A DNA stretch of 64,000 bases, from the NCBI GenBank assembly GCA_040004035.1, contig JAMPLN010000014.1. One strand, written 5' to 3'. Below the pieces are notes generated by a model. That model made no database searches and was not told the DNA's origin. It saw nothing but the letters and a program-made list of their open reading frames with translations. Below, piece by piece: positions 1-8,597 of the stretch (position 1 is its first letter; every line of letters starts with the position of its first letter). The translations under genes and the position numbers were made by a program. Source of the stretch: Microcoleus vaginatus_C (lineage in GTDB: Bacteria; Cyanobacteriota; Cyanobacteriia; Cyanobacteriales; Microcoleaceae).

Positions 1-328
1 GCTCGCTGACGCTGTTCTGGCTGCATGATTGGCTCCTTAAAATGGGGATTTTGCACCTCGATCGCTCAAGATTCAATTAGTACCGCTAACGCCCGATCGC
101 ACATTGGGCTGGACACTAAAAATTTGAACACACTTTGAGGTCGATCGAAAATATGGCGCAGTAGATAAACTTCAATAGCACGAAACCGCTGTTTTCACAA
201 TAACCACAGGGGATAGCCAAGCAGCCGATCGACTAATAAACACTGACACACTATGGCAAGATTAATTCAGCGATCGCCCAAAACTCCTAGTCTCAGTCAA
301 GCGTGAAAATCCGACGCAGCAAGTTCCA
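1..328. other. Non-coding region upstream of kinase gene
   Basis: No convincing reading frame is visible. The stretch carries several CGATCG/GCGATCGC-type octamers and ends directly at the start codon of the kinase gene. No strong ribosome binding site is evident; a purine-poor leader precedes the ATG at 329. It may hold the kinase promoter, but I cannot place it. Confidence 0.4.
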
Positions 329-2233
329 ATGAACAATCCCATCTACCCCGGCATAACTCTCAACAACCACTACCGCATCGTCCGCGAATTGGGACACGGA
401 GGCTTCGGACGCACCTACCTAGCTGAAGACGCCCACCGATTTAACGAACCCTGCGTTTTAAAAGAATTTGCGCCCCAAGTACATGGAAGTTACGCTTTAC
501 AAAAATCCGAGGAACTGTTCGAGCGGGAAGCGGGAGTGCTCTACAAGCTGCAACACAATCAAATCCCGCGCTTTCGCGAACTCTTCCGCGTCAGTATCAG
601 CGAGAGAGGCTACCTATTTCTCGTCCAAGACTACGTGCCCGGTCAAACTTACCGCTTTCTGCTCGACGCCCGCAAGCGTCAGGGCTTGCGGTTTATAGAA
701 GCAGAAATCAATCAATTGCTGCTGCAGATTTTGCCCCTGCTCGAATACATTCACTCTTTGGGAGTGATTCACCGCGACATCTCCCCGGACAACCTGATTC
801 TGCGGAGTTCTGACGGAATGCCGGTGCTCATCGACTTCGGCGGAGTAAAACAAGTCGCCGCCACCGTAGAGTCTCTTTTCGCTGAGGCTAACGGAACTCT
901 CGCCCCCGCGACTCGCATCGGCAAGCTCGGCTATGCTCCCGTCGAACAGATGCAGATGGGTATCGTCTCTCCCCACAGCGATTTGTACGCTTTGGCGGCC
1001 ACGGTTTTGGTGTTGCTGACTGGGAAGGAACCGCATCAGTTGCTCGACAGCCAAACGCTGAATTGGAACTGGCGGGCGGAATGTTCTCTGTCTCCGAATT
1101 TGTCCCTGGTGCTGGATAAAATGCTTGCTCAACAGCCGAGCCAGCGTTACTCCTCGGCTCGCGAGGTAATGCTCGCTCTCTCCGGCAATCCGCCTTTACA
1201 GCCGCCTTTGCCACCAGCCCCGGATTTTGGGATCACGCAGCCGCCGGATCTCTCGCCTATACCCGTGCCCGCCCCCGCGCCAAAACTGCCGGGAACTCCG
1301 GTGCGAGTTGCTGCTATTGGCAATCAGCAAAAAATGCCTGCTTGGAAAATGGTTTTGTTTGTGGTGGCGGTGCTATCAACTATGGGGGGAGTTGGCTGGT
1401 TTGCGGGCAATTCTTTGTTAAATCTGCAATCAAAAGTACAGAAAGTTCCCCAGCCTCCAAACCCGAAGCAGCAGCAAGAAGATGCTTTGCAAGATCGCTT
1501 TGTAAAGCTCAAAATTGACGATCGATTCTATAGCGGTTACGTCAACCTTGTGGACGAGACTTTTTATGCCAAATACCCGGAATTGGGGGGACGATTGTTA
1601 AAAGAAGGCGAGGAAGATCGCCAGTGGCGCGAAAGGTGGCAAAAAATCGGCGACGAGTTGCTCGACAAGCTGGAAAATCTCAGCAGCGACGCTAGAGCGC
1701 GGTTGGGCAGTTACGACACCACAGATATCGATCGCTGGAAAACTGAGGTTAACAAGCTGAATTTGAGCAGTCGGGCTTTGTACGATTTGGCTGATGCGAG
1801 GTTCTTTTATTGGTTTCCAGAACAGCCGCGCGATCGCAATCTCATTGGTTTGCCGATCGGACAAATTTGGCAAGCAATTACCGCCGACGAACTCGAAGCC
1901 TTACAAGCTGGAGCAACTCTTGAAAGCGTTGAATTTGACCGCCTATCGAAGAGCAAACGCCTCACAGGCAATCTCAAACCCGGAGAAGGGAAAGCTTACA
2001 TTGCCAGGTTCGCTCAAAATCAAACTTTGCGCGTGAATTTGCAAGCACCGCGCAAATCTACTCTACTGTCAATTTATACTCCGGGGCGGACAAAGGGCGC
2101 GCGAGCTTTGCTGGAAGATGCAGAGGGGCTTAGTTGGTCTGGATTGCTGGATGATGCTGGTTATTATGAATTTGTGGTAGTTTCTCAAGCATCTGAGCCG
2201 ATTGCTTACGAGTTGAACCTGACGGCGGAATAA
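329..2233 (+). CDS. Membrane Ser/Thr protein kinase with C-terminal PPC-like domain
   Basis: Eukaryotic-type (Hanks) protein kinase, 634 aa. Residues about 15-285 form the kinase domain: a glycine-rich loop GHGGFG near 22-27, ATP-binding Lys45, catalytic motif HRDISPDN with Asp150, and DFG with Asp169. A proline-rich linker (about 288-325) leads to one membrane segment (about 340-360). The remainder would lie outside the cytoplasm and ends in a beta-rich stretch (about 550-630) resembling the pre-peptidase C-terminal (PPC) domain common in cyanobacterial secreted proteins. All catalytic residues are present, so it should be active. It probably senses an envelope signal; the substrate is unknown. 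A second kinase of related N-terminal type lies at 39898-42363. Confidence 0.9.
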   Translation: MNNPIYPGITLNNHYRIVRELGHGGFGRTYLAEDAHRFNEPCVLKEFAPQVHGSYALQKSEELFEREAGVLYKLQHNQIPRFRELFRVSISERGYLFLVQDYVPGQTYRFLLDARKRQGLRFIEAEINQLLLQILPLLEYIHSLGVIHRDISPDNLILRSSDGMPVLIDFGGVKQVAATVESLFAEANGTLAPATRIGKLGYAPVEQMQMGIVSPHSDLYALAATVLVLLTGKEPHQLLDSQTLNWNWRAECSLSPNLSLVLDKMLAQQPSQRYSSAREVMLALSGNPPLQPPLPPAPDFGITQPPDLSPIPVPAPAPKLPGTPVRVAAIGNQQKMPAWKMVLFVVAVLSTMGGVGWFAGNSLLNLQSKVQKVPQPPNPKQQQEDALQDRFVKLKIDDRFYSGYVNLVDETFYAKYPELGGRLLKEGEEDRQWRERWQKIGDELLDKLENLSSDARARLGSYDTTDIDRWKTEVNKLNLSSRALYDLADARFFYWFPEQPRDRNLIGLPIGQIWQAITADELEALQAGATLESVEFDRLSKSKRLTGNLKPGEGKAYIARFAQNQTLRVNLQAPRKSTLLSIYTPGRTKGARALLEDAEGLSWSGLLDDAGYYEFVVVSQASEPIAYELNLTAE

Positions 2234-2313
2234 CTGCTATTGACGCTCTCTATCCACCCAGGCAATAATAAGGTAATACCAATCAGACAAGTTGTCGGGT
2301 TCAAACAAAGAAT

Positions 2314-2583
2314 ATGCTGAGATTCGCGATCGTAGCTTTAGTGACTTTTGGATTAGTATTAGTGACTGCACTAGGTTTACATCCGGCCAATGCGACAGTC
2401 AGCACTCCCGAATTTTATGCTTGGAACTTTGCCTCTGTAGGCAGTAGCGAGCTGGTTTGTAAAAAGACCGTGGTAGTTCCGCAAGACCTGATAATTCCGT
2501 CATCATCCATGCACGCTGTCAGTATCAATTCTGCAATTGTAGATGAAAAGTTTTGCGCGAATTCCACTAAGCCTGTGAATTAA
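2314..2583 (+). CDS. Small secreted protein, unknown function
   Basis: An 89-aa protein beginning with a hydrophobic signal peptide (about residues 1-28, ending in an A-N-A type cleavage site). The mature part is about 60 residues and holds two cysteines (near 49 and 81) that could form a disulfide in the periplasm. I do not recognise a family. The gene lies 80 bp downstream of the kinase gene on the same strand and could be co-transcribed with it. A structured repeat begins immediately after its stop codon. Confidence 0.6.
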   Translation: MLRFAIVALVTFGLVLVTALGLHPANATVSTPEFYAWNFASVGSSELVCKKTVVVPQDLIIPSSSMHAVSINSAIVDEKFCANSTKPVN

Positions 2584-2594
2584 GGTCGCGGATA

Positions 2595-2853
2595 ATATGA
2601 TTTCCGGTTAGAGAACCATAATTAAGTTCTCCGTTAGTCGATTTGAGAGTTGAGATTTTAGATTCACTTCACAGATGAATCTGGCAGGTTGAACCTTAAT
2701 CTAAAATTTTTATCTCTCTACGACTGTTCTCTGAAATCAAGTATCCTTTTTTGGATGAATCAGGACACTGCGTCCTGATTCATCCATTGAGAGAATACTC
2801 TACTTGTCAGTACAAACACGGACTAATTATGAACAATTAACCGGAAATCATAT
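2595..2853. repeat. Composite nested inverted-repeat element
   Basis: The 16-nt sequence at 2595-2610 returns as its exact reverse complement at 2838-2853, with imperfect extension inwards. Inside are a second inverted pair (about 2655-2664 and 2698-2712) and a perfect 14-bp stem with a 5-nt loop (2753-2785). The inner part, about 2655-2752, resembles the sequence at 5536-5655, so this is a dispersed family. The nested architecture resembles a MITE or a composite of intergenic hairpin repeats. No reading frame lies inside, and the rest of the gap to 3166 is AT-rich without visible genes. Confidence 0.7.
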
Positions 2854-3166
2854 AAGTGATTGTCTGAGGAATTTCGGCCATCGGCGCACTGAAACTGTTG
2901 GCTAATTTTTTTTTATGATAAATATCGGGTATTTTGTAATAAAAATTTATCAAACAAGTCGGGCGCAGCAGTTTTCTGCTCTTGAAAGAGATCGAAATCT
3001 TCCCAATTTGGGCAGTTCTTTGATTGTGACTTAAGAACCGAGGGGAAATATTCAGCCATTTGGCTAATCATTTATTGGCTAATTAGCTGAATTATTAATT
3101 TGCTAGTTTGAGTATGCTAGAGTTAGTCAGGTTCAGATATATAGTGCCATCTATTATCTAAGTATC

Positions 3167-4513
3167 ATGCTCAAAATTTTGGTGATTGAAGACGACGAAT
3201 TAATCCGGGAAACTCTTCTGCAACTCCTGGAATCTCACAGCTACCGGGTCATTGCGGCGGAAAACGGTCGAGCTGGGGTGCAGATGGCACTTTCGGAGAT
3301 ACCGGATTTAATTTTGTGCGACGTGCAGATGCCGGAACTCGACGGTTATGACGTGTTGCGGACTCTGCGGCAAAACTCGCTGGCTGCAACAATTCCATTT
3401 ATTTTCCTCACGGCTCAAAGTGACAAAACCGATTTTCGTCGGGGGATGGAATTGGGGGCAGACGATTACTTGACAAAGCCGTTTACCAAGGCTGAATTGC
3501 TAGGGGCCATTGCTTCTCGCGTCTTGAAACGGCAAACTATTACTCAACCGCTAACAGTCGCACTTCACCAAGCAGAAGCCAGACTCAAAGATTTAGTTAA
3601 CGACTCCACCAAGGTTACAACCCTCTCTCCTGAAAAGTTTGCTCTCGAAGCTTTGTTGCGCCACGCTTTGGCACAAGGTGAGTTTCAGGTATACTATCAG
3701 CCACAAGTGAATATTGCTACCGGTCAAGTTATCGGCGCCGAAGCTTTAGTCCGCTGGCAAAATCCCGATCGAGGAATAATTTCTCCCTGCGAATTTATTC
3801 CCTTAGCAGAAGAAACAGGTTTAATTATTCAGATTGGCGAGTGGGTACTGCTTTCAGCTTGCGCTCAAGCCGCTAGTTGGCTGGCGGCGGGGTTTTCGCC
3901 ATTTACAATATCAGTAAACTTGTCGGCCCGGCAGTTGTCTGACCCGGAACTCAAGGCGCGAATCGTCCAAATATTGGAAACTACAGGTTTAGAGCCTGCT
4001 AATTTAGAATTAGAAATGACCGAAAGCGCTTTGGTGGAAAATGCGACAGTAGCAGGCGCTACTTTAAACCAACTAAAAGCTCTAGGAATTCGGATTGCTA
4101 TTGACGACTTCGGTACCGGTTACGCTACTTTAGGATATCTTAAGCAATTTGCTTTTGACAGTTTAAAGATCGATCGAATTTTCGTCCGTAATGCCAACGA
4201 AGATACTCAAAATGCTGCTATTACTACAGCAGTAATTTTACTGGGTCACAGTTTGAATATGACTGTAATTGCTGAGGGAGTGGAAACAGAAGCAGAACTA
4301 GATTTTTTGAAACAACATCAGTGCGATATCATGCAGGGGTATCTGTTCAGTCGCCCCGAACCAGCAGCAATAATTGAAAGTATGTTGGTTGCCGACCCGA
4401 GTTTGTTCGCGCCGCCCCCAGCAGCAGCACCTGGTCGCGTTGTCCCTTTTGTACCTGTGTCCGAACCCGAAAAATCTAAAAACCTTTCAATGTCGGGTCT
4501 AGGAATAGTGTAA
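3167..4513 (+). CDS. Response regulator with EAL (c-di-GMP phosphodiesterase) domain
   Basis: 448 aa. The receiver domain (1-120) has the acidic pair at 9-10, phospho-acceptor Asp52 in the CDVQMPELDG motif and the switch Lys104 in LTKPF. The EAL domain (about 165-415) keeps the signature EALVRW, the NLS motif, the ELEMTES glutamate, IDDFGTGY with its metal-binding aspartates, LKIDR and the AEGVE glutamate. It is therefore predicted to hydrolyse cyclic di-GMP under control of phosphorylation. The alanine/proline-rich tail after 420 is probably disordered. No histidine kinase is adjacent. A second response regulator follows about 310 bp downstream. Confidence 0.92.
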   Translation: MLKILVIEDDELIRETLLQLLESHSYRVIAAENGRAGVQMALSEIPDLILCDVQMPELDGYDVLRTLRQNSLAATIPFIFLTAQSDKTDFRRGMELGADDYLTKPFTKAELLGAIASRVLKRQTITQPLTVALHQAEARLKDLVNDSTKVTTLSPEKFALEALLRHALAQGEFQVYYQPQVNIATGQVIGAEALVRWQNPDRGIISPCEFIPLAEETGLIIQIGEWVLLSACAQAASWLAAGFSPFTISVNLSARQLSDPELKARIVQILETTGLEPANLELEMTESALVENATVAGATLNQLKALGIRIAIDDFGTGYATLGYLKQFAFDSLKIDRIFVRNANEDTQNAAITTAVILLGHSLNMTVIAEGVETEAELDFLKQHQCDIMQGYLFSRPEPAAIIESMLVADPSLFAPPPAAAPGRVVPFVPVSEPEKSKNLSMSGLGIV

Positions 4514-4826
4514 GTGTCACTAAGATTTCTGTTTTATAGGGTAAAATTATTTCTTTTACCTTCTATTTTCTGCATAAAAGTTGGCGCTTCCTCGTAAAAA
4601 GTTGTAGCTTTTGATGATAGGCGAATCCAAGAAGGAGATTGTTCCTCATATTGCTCTACTGCTTCCCCTTTTATGCGCTCGGCGCCCCTAATTGGACTAT
4701 TTGAGAAAGTGTGGCGTGTTGAAATTGCGAGCCTTTATCAAGTTGCAGGAGGTAAACTCAATTAAGTTCCTACTTTGGGACTGGCAGTTTCAAGAACTGT
4801 CCAACTGGAATTGGTGCAAGCCTGTC
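4514..4826. other. Intergenic gap between two response regulators
   Basis: The gap starts with a weak terminator-like hairpin at 4540-4560 and otherwise shows no gene. The frame of the next gene is open back to 4692, but those 45 residues do not look like part of a receiver domain, so I treat them as untranslated leader. Confidence 0.4.
4540..4568 (+). terminator. Weak terminator-like hairpin after REC-EAL gene
   Basis: A 7-bp stem GGTAAAA/TTTTACC with a 7-nt loop begins 27 nt past the stop codon and is followed by a T-rich stretch. The stem is AT-rich, so efficiency is uncertain. Confidence 0.35.
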
Positions 4827-5492
4827 ATGGAAAGAATATTAGTGGTTGACGACGAAGCAGACTGTCAAACAGTCTTAGCAATGTACCTGGAAAGTCAAGG
4901 ATATCGGGTGGAATGCGCTAATTCAGGGGTTGAGGCGCTCTCGATTTTTGAAAATGCCCCCCCAGATTTGGTAATTTCAGATGTCATGATGCCGGAAATG
5001 GACGGGTTTGAGTTTTGTCGCCGTTTGCGAACTACCCGTTTGGGACAGTTAGTTCCCTTTATATTTTTGTCGGGTCAAGGCGAGTTGGAGTCAAAAGTTG
5101 AAGGTCATTCGATCGGCGCTGACGATTATCTGGTAAAACCTTTTCAGTCTGAAGAAATCTTAGCTAAGGTAAAGGCGCAGTTAGAGCGCTCTCACCGCAT
5201 TCACGCCGAGATTGTCCGACTGCTTCAAACTTCTAGCGGTAGGGCGGTGGAACCACAATTGGTGGCAGTATTGCCAGCACCTGCACCTTTGCCTTTAACA
5301 CCAGCCGAGGAAAGAGTTTTTTGGGAGGTTATCCAGGGTTATACTAACAAACAAATTAGCGATCGGCTGTTTATTAGCCCCCGGACTGTGCAAGCTCATT
5401 TAGGCAGCATTTTCAGTAAATTACAGTTAGAAAATCGTGCCCAGCTTGTGAGATTTGCCCTAGAAAGAGGATACAAACCACCTCAAACTTAG
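4827..5492 (+). CDS. NarL/LuxR-type response regulator
   Basis: 221 aa from the start chosen here. The receiver domain begins at once with MERILVVDDEAD; phospho-acceptor Asp52 sits in SDVMMPEMDG and the conserved Lys in VKPF. A proline-rich linker leads to a LuxR/GerE helix-turn-helix near the C terminus (LTPAEE, NKQISDRLFISPRTVQAHLGSI), which binds DNA. The frame is open upstream to 4692, but the receiver fold starts at this ATG, so the shorter start is preferred although no strong ribosome binding site is seen. Probably a two-component transcription factor; target genes are unknown. Confidence 0.88.
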   Translation: MERILVVDDEADCQTVLAMYLESQGYRVECANSGVEALSIFENAPPDLVISDVMMPEMDGFEFCRRLRTTRLGQLVPFIFLSGQGELESKVEGHSIGADDYLVKPFQSEEILAKVKAQLERSHRIHAEIVRLLQTSSGRAVEPQLVAVLPAPAPLPLTPAEERVFWEVIQGYTNKQISDRLFISPRTVQAHLGSIFSKLQLENRAQLVRFALERGYKPPQT

Positions 5493-5535
5493 CTCGGATA
5501 TCAACTTAGGGTGCGCCAGCCAGCCAGTCAGTCGA

Positions 5536-5655
5536 TTTTAGATTTTAGATTTTAGATTTTAGATTTATTCCACAGATTCATCTGGGAGCTAGAACTTTAG
5601 TCTAAAATTTTGATCTTTCCACAACTTCAGTGGGAAACTTGTATCCGTTTTTGGG
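5536..5655. repeat. Dispersed intergenic repeat, second copy of the family at 2655-2752
   Basis: An oligomer of GATTTTA units is followed by sequence closely matching 2655-2752 in the same order (ACAGATTCATCTGG-like block, then TCTAAAATTTT, then AAGTATCC-like block before a G-rich stem). The tail forms a hairpin around TTTTTGGGC and GCCCAAAAAA (to about 5690). Confidence 0.55.
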
Positions 5656-5714
5656 CGGGAGCAAAAACTCCCGTAGCTGCCCAAAAAAGGAGGCTGACGC
5701 ACTCAGCAAGCAGA

Positions 5715-6437
5715 TTATTCCACATTCAAAACACAATAAGGAAAATTATTTATAACGCAAACCCCTGGCCCCAAATTCGTACCTCGCAAGTTGGCACGTT
5801 CCAAATCAGCCTGCCGCACGTTATTGGCCGCATCAATATTTGTCCCGGTCAATTGAGCCCCAGGAAGCCTAGTATTTGACAAAATAGCATTCTGCAAATT
5901 AGTATCGCGCACATCCGCGAAAGACATATCGGCTCCGCTTAAGTTTGCACGATGCAAATTAACTCTAAACAACAGCGAACGTCTCAAATCGGCATTCGAC
6001 AAATTAGCTTGCAGCAGATAAGCTTCCCCCAGATTCGCATTAAAAAGTTTAGCACCGCGCAAATCCGCACTCGTCAGATTCGCTCGCCCCAAAAAAGCAT
6101 TAGACAAATCCGCATTTCGCAGATTAGCACCATTCAATTCAGCACCGTACATCTCGGCATTAACTAAGTTAGCATTTGCCAAATTAGCATCACTTAAATT
6201 CGCTTCTAGCAAATTAGCTTCATAGAGATTTGCTCCGCTTAAATCGGCTCCTCTTAAATTAGCTCTGTACAAGCTAGCCTTGAACAAATCAGCATTTCTC
6301 AAGTCACAACCTTCGCACTCTTTAGTTTCCAGCAATTGCCTAACATGATCGGGATTTTGAGCCTTAACGGGAGCTGCCAGCCCAAACAAAGCTAAACTTG
6401 CCGTTACAGTTGCCAAGATTTTAAGTTTCACAAACAA
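5715..6437 (-). CDS. Secreted pentapeptide-repeat protein
   Basis: 240 aa. A signal peptide (about 1-26, cleavage after VKAQ) is followed by about 30 tandem A(D/N)LXX pentapeptides (roughly residues 45-225), which fold as a right-handed quadrilateral beta-helix. Two Cys (41, 44) precede the helix and two more lie at the very C terminus, which could cap or cross-link the coil. Such proteins are abundant in cyanobacteria, mostly without known function; export suggests a periplasmic or thylakoid-lumen location. The repetitive codons give open frames on the other strand that I do not regard as genes. Confidence 0.9.
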   Translation of the reverse strand: MFVKLKILATVTASLALFGLAAPVKAQNPDHVRQLLETKECEGCDLRNADLFKASLYRANLRGADLSGANLYEANLLEANLSDANLANANLVNAEMYGAELNGANLRNADLSNAFLGRANLTSADLRGAKLFNANLGEAYLLQANLSNADLRRSLLFRVNLHRANLSGADMSFADVRDTNLQNAILSNTRLPGAQLTGTNIDAANNVRQADLERANLRGTNLGPGVCVINNFPYCVLNVE

Positions 6438-6497
6438 ACCTCACTGCTACTTCAAACAAATTATACTAGCAAACTGTAGACTTTAAACCCATATCCT

Positions 6498-6545
6498 TCT
6501 CTCTTTTCTCTTCCTCTGCGTTCTCTGCGCCCTCTGCGGTAAATC
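6498..6545. repeat. Dispersed CTCTGCG-type repeat
   Basis: A tract of CTCTGCG/TTCTCTGCG units. Related copies occur at 16553-16598 (inverted), at 18603-18650 and, in frame, inside the oxoprolinase gene at 58945-58973. It is a common class of short cyanobacterial intergenic repeat. Confidence 0.6.
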
Positions 6546-6592
6546 CCCAAAAAACCTATTCGCAGCCAAGGATTTAGACCAGATTCCAGCAA

Positions 6593-6609
6593 GGCGGGCA
6601 AAGCCCGCC
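6593..6609 (-). terminator. GC-rich hairpin downstream of pgk
   Basis: A perfect 7-bp stem GGCGGGC/GCCCGCC with an AAA loop begins 13 nt past the pgk stop codon. There is no U-tract, so it may be only a dispersed GC-rich hairpin repeat; position is the main argument for a terminator role. Confidence 0.35.
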
Positions 6610-6622
6610 CTACTTAACTTAA

Positions 6623-7822
6623 TTAAGCTTCATCTAAAGCAGCAACACCAGGCAATTCCTTACCTTCTAGCAGCTCCAAACTAGCACCGCCACCAGTGGA
6701 AATGTGGCTCATTTGTTCACCTAAATTCAACTGTTCCACAGCCGCCACCGAGTCACCACCACCGATAATTGTGGTAGTACCAGTTTTAGTAAGTCCAGCC
6801 AAAGAATGAGCGATACCTTCAGTTCCTACAGCAAACTTCTCCATCTCAAACACGCCCATAGGCCCGTTCCAGATCACCGTTTTGCAATCGGCCAAAGCAT
6901 CTTGGAAAGTTTTTACTGAATCCGGCCCGATATCCAAACCCATCCAACCGTCGGGGATGCTTTCAACAGAGACAGTTTGAGTGTTAGCATCAGCAGCAAA
7001 CTTGTCAGCAACTACCACATCAGTAGGTAACAGAAAAGCAACTCCCCGTTCTTTCGCCTTAGCTTCCAAAGACTTAGCCAGATCCAGCTTGTCATCTTCC
7101 ACCAAAGACTTGCCAACGTTCAAGCCGCGAGCTTTGTAGAAGGTGAAAACCATGCCACCGCCCAACAGCAGTTTGTCGCACTTTTCGAGCAGTTTTTCGA
7201 TGACTCCAATCTTGCTGGAAACCTTAGAACCGCCGATTATAGCAGCTAAAGGACGCTGAGGATTGTCGATCGCACTGCCGAGATATTGCAGTTCCTTCTC
7301 CATCAAAAACCCAGCCACAGAAGGACTCAGATACTTAGTAACGCCCTCAGTAGAAGCGTGAGCCCGGTGAGCCGTACCAAAAGCATCATTGACATACAAA
7401 TCGGCCACAGAAGCTAACTTCTTAGCAAATTCCGGGTCGTTGGCCTCCTCCTCTGGGTAGAAGCGGACATTTTCCAGCAACAGCACATCGCCATCTTGCA
7501 TCCCGGCGACTGTAGCAGCGACTTCATCACCGATGCAGTCGTCAGTCTTTTTGACCTCTTTGCCCAACAATTCCGACAGGCGTTTCGCAACCGGCGTCAA
7601 GCGCAACTTCTCCGTCACACCCTTGGGACGGCCGAAGTGGCTGCACAAAATCACCTTAGCGCCCTTGGACGCTAAATCTTGAATTGTCGGCAGAGCCGCC
7701 CGGATGCGAGTATCATCGGTGATATTGCCGTTGTCGAGCGGCACGTTAAAGTCCGCCCGCACCAATACCCGTTTGCCCGATAAGTCCGATGCCGATAAAT
7801 TTGCTACAGTTTTTTTTGTCAC
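6623..7822 (-). CDS. pgk: Phosphoglycerate kinase
   Basis: 399 aa, full length. It interconverts 1,3-bisphosphoglycerate plus ADP and 3-phosphoglycerate plus ATP, serving glycolysis and the Calvin cycle. The N-terminal substrate-binding signature GKRVLVRADFNVPL, basic residues in HFGRPKG, the hinge region and the C-terminal nucleotide-binding GGGDSVAA are all present. The start is a GTG (7822-7820), preceded by a perfect AGGAGG ribosome binding site at 7836-7831 with 8-nt spacing, which settles the start. It is divergent from the stress protein gene at 8006, so the promoters lie between them. A hairpin follows the stop codon. Confidence 0.97.
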   Translation of the reverse strand: MTKKTVANLSASDLSGKRVLVRADFNVPLDNGNITDDTRIRAALPTIQDLASKGAKVILCSHFGRPKGVTEKLRLTPVAKRLSELLGKEVKKTDDCIGDEVAATVAGMQDGDVLLLENVRFYPEEEANDPEFAKKLASVADLYVNDAFGTAHRAHASTEGVTKYLSPSVAGFLMEKELQYLGSAIDNPQRPLAAIIGGSKVSSKIGVIEKLLEKCDKLLLGGGMVFTFYKARGLNVGKSLVEDDKLDLAKSLEAKAKERGVAFLLPTDVVVADKFAADANTQTVSVESIPDGWMGLDIGPDSVKTFQDALADCKTVIWNGPMGVFEMEKFAVGTEGIAHSLAGLTKTGTTTIIGGGDSVAAVEQLNLGEQMSHISTGGGASLELLEGKELPGVAALDEA

Positions 7823-8005
7823 AGGATTAACCTCCTAATATGTGTGTTTTTGTCGAATTCCGTTGAAATGGCGGCACTGGTCACTTGCACTTGGGCCTCG
7901 GACGCATTCAACCGCGTCCGTACAAAAAACGGAAGATGAAACAAACGGCACTGATTGGCTCAACGTAAACATTTTATCGGAGTCCGCGTCCCGGAGATGC
8001 GCAGT

Positions 8006-8419
8006 ATGTTCAAGACTGTCTTATTTCCTGTAGATCAAAGCCGAGAAGCCCGCGAAGCTGCCGAAAAGGTGGTCAATATCGTGAAAACCTACGCCTCTCG
8101 CTTAGTTATTCTCTCGGTAGTCGAGCCCCCAGCCGAGGAGGCCGACGCCCCCGCGCGAGAGGTGATGACTTCCCCCGAAGCAGTCGCCAAACTTCTTTCT
8201 GAGGCCCAATCGATGTTTTCCCAGCAGGGAATTGAAGCTGAAATCATCGAACGGGAAGGCAAACCTGCTTTCACGATTTGCGATGTGGCTGACGAAATTG
8301 GGGCCGATTTGATTGTGATGGGCTGTCGGGGGATGGGTTTAACCGATGATGGGGCGTCTGACAGCGTTACCAATCGGGTGATCAATCTGTCTCCTTGTGC
8401 AGTTTTGATTGTGCCTTAG
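8006..8419 (+). CDS. Universal stress protein (UspA family)
   Basis: 137 aa from the chosen ATG. The UspA alpha/beta fold starts with FKTVLFPVDQS; the C-terminal nucleotide-binding signature G-x2-G-x9-G(S/T) is partly visible as MGCRGMGLTDDGASDSVTNRVI, suggesting an ATP-binding type, though the glycine spacing is not perfect. Earlier in-frame starts exist at 7955 and 7997. I choose 8006 because GGAG at 7993-7996 sits 9 nt upstream and because the conserved beta-strand begins here. A cytoplasmic stress protein of unknown partner, divergent from pgk. Confidence 0.85.
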   Translation: MFKTVLFPVDQSREAREAAEKVVNIVKTYASRLVILSVVEPPAEEADAPAREVMTSPEAVAKLLSEAQSMFSQQGIEAEIIEREGKPAFTICDVADEIGADLIVMGCRGMGLTDDGASDSVTNRVINLSPCAVLIVP

Positions 8420-8597
8420 TCAGTTGTCAGTTGACAGTTGACTGTTGGCAGTTGACTGTTGGCAGTTGACGGTTGTCATTCAAGAACTAACAACTAACAA
8501 CTAACCAATAACAACAGTCAACAGTCAACTAACCAATAACAACTAACCAATAACAATAACAATAGTCAACAGTTAACAGTCAACAGTCAACTAACTA
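8420..8597. repeat. Tandem short-repeat tract (CAGTTGA / TAACAAC units)
   Basis: The whole gap between the stress protein and the GTPase consists of degenerate heptamer-like units, first as CAGTTGAC/TGTTGG and then as the complement-like AACAACTAACCAATAA and AGTCAACAGTCAAC. The two halves can pair with each other. A similar tract lies at 33798-33848. It resembles the short tandemly repeated repetitive sequences known from filamentous cyanobacteria. Confidence 0.7.

Noticed and set aside
4692..4826. Extended N terminus of the LuxR-type response regulator
   Set aside because: The 45 residues have no receiver-domain character; the fold begins at the ATG at 4827.
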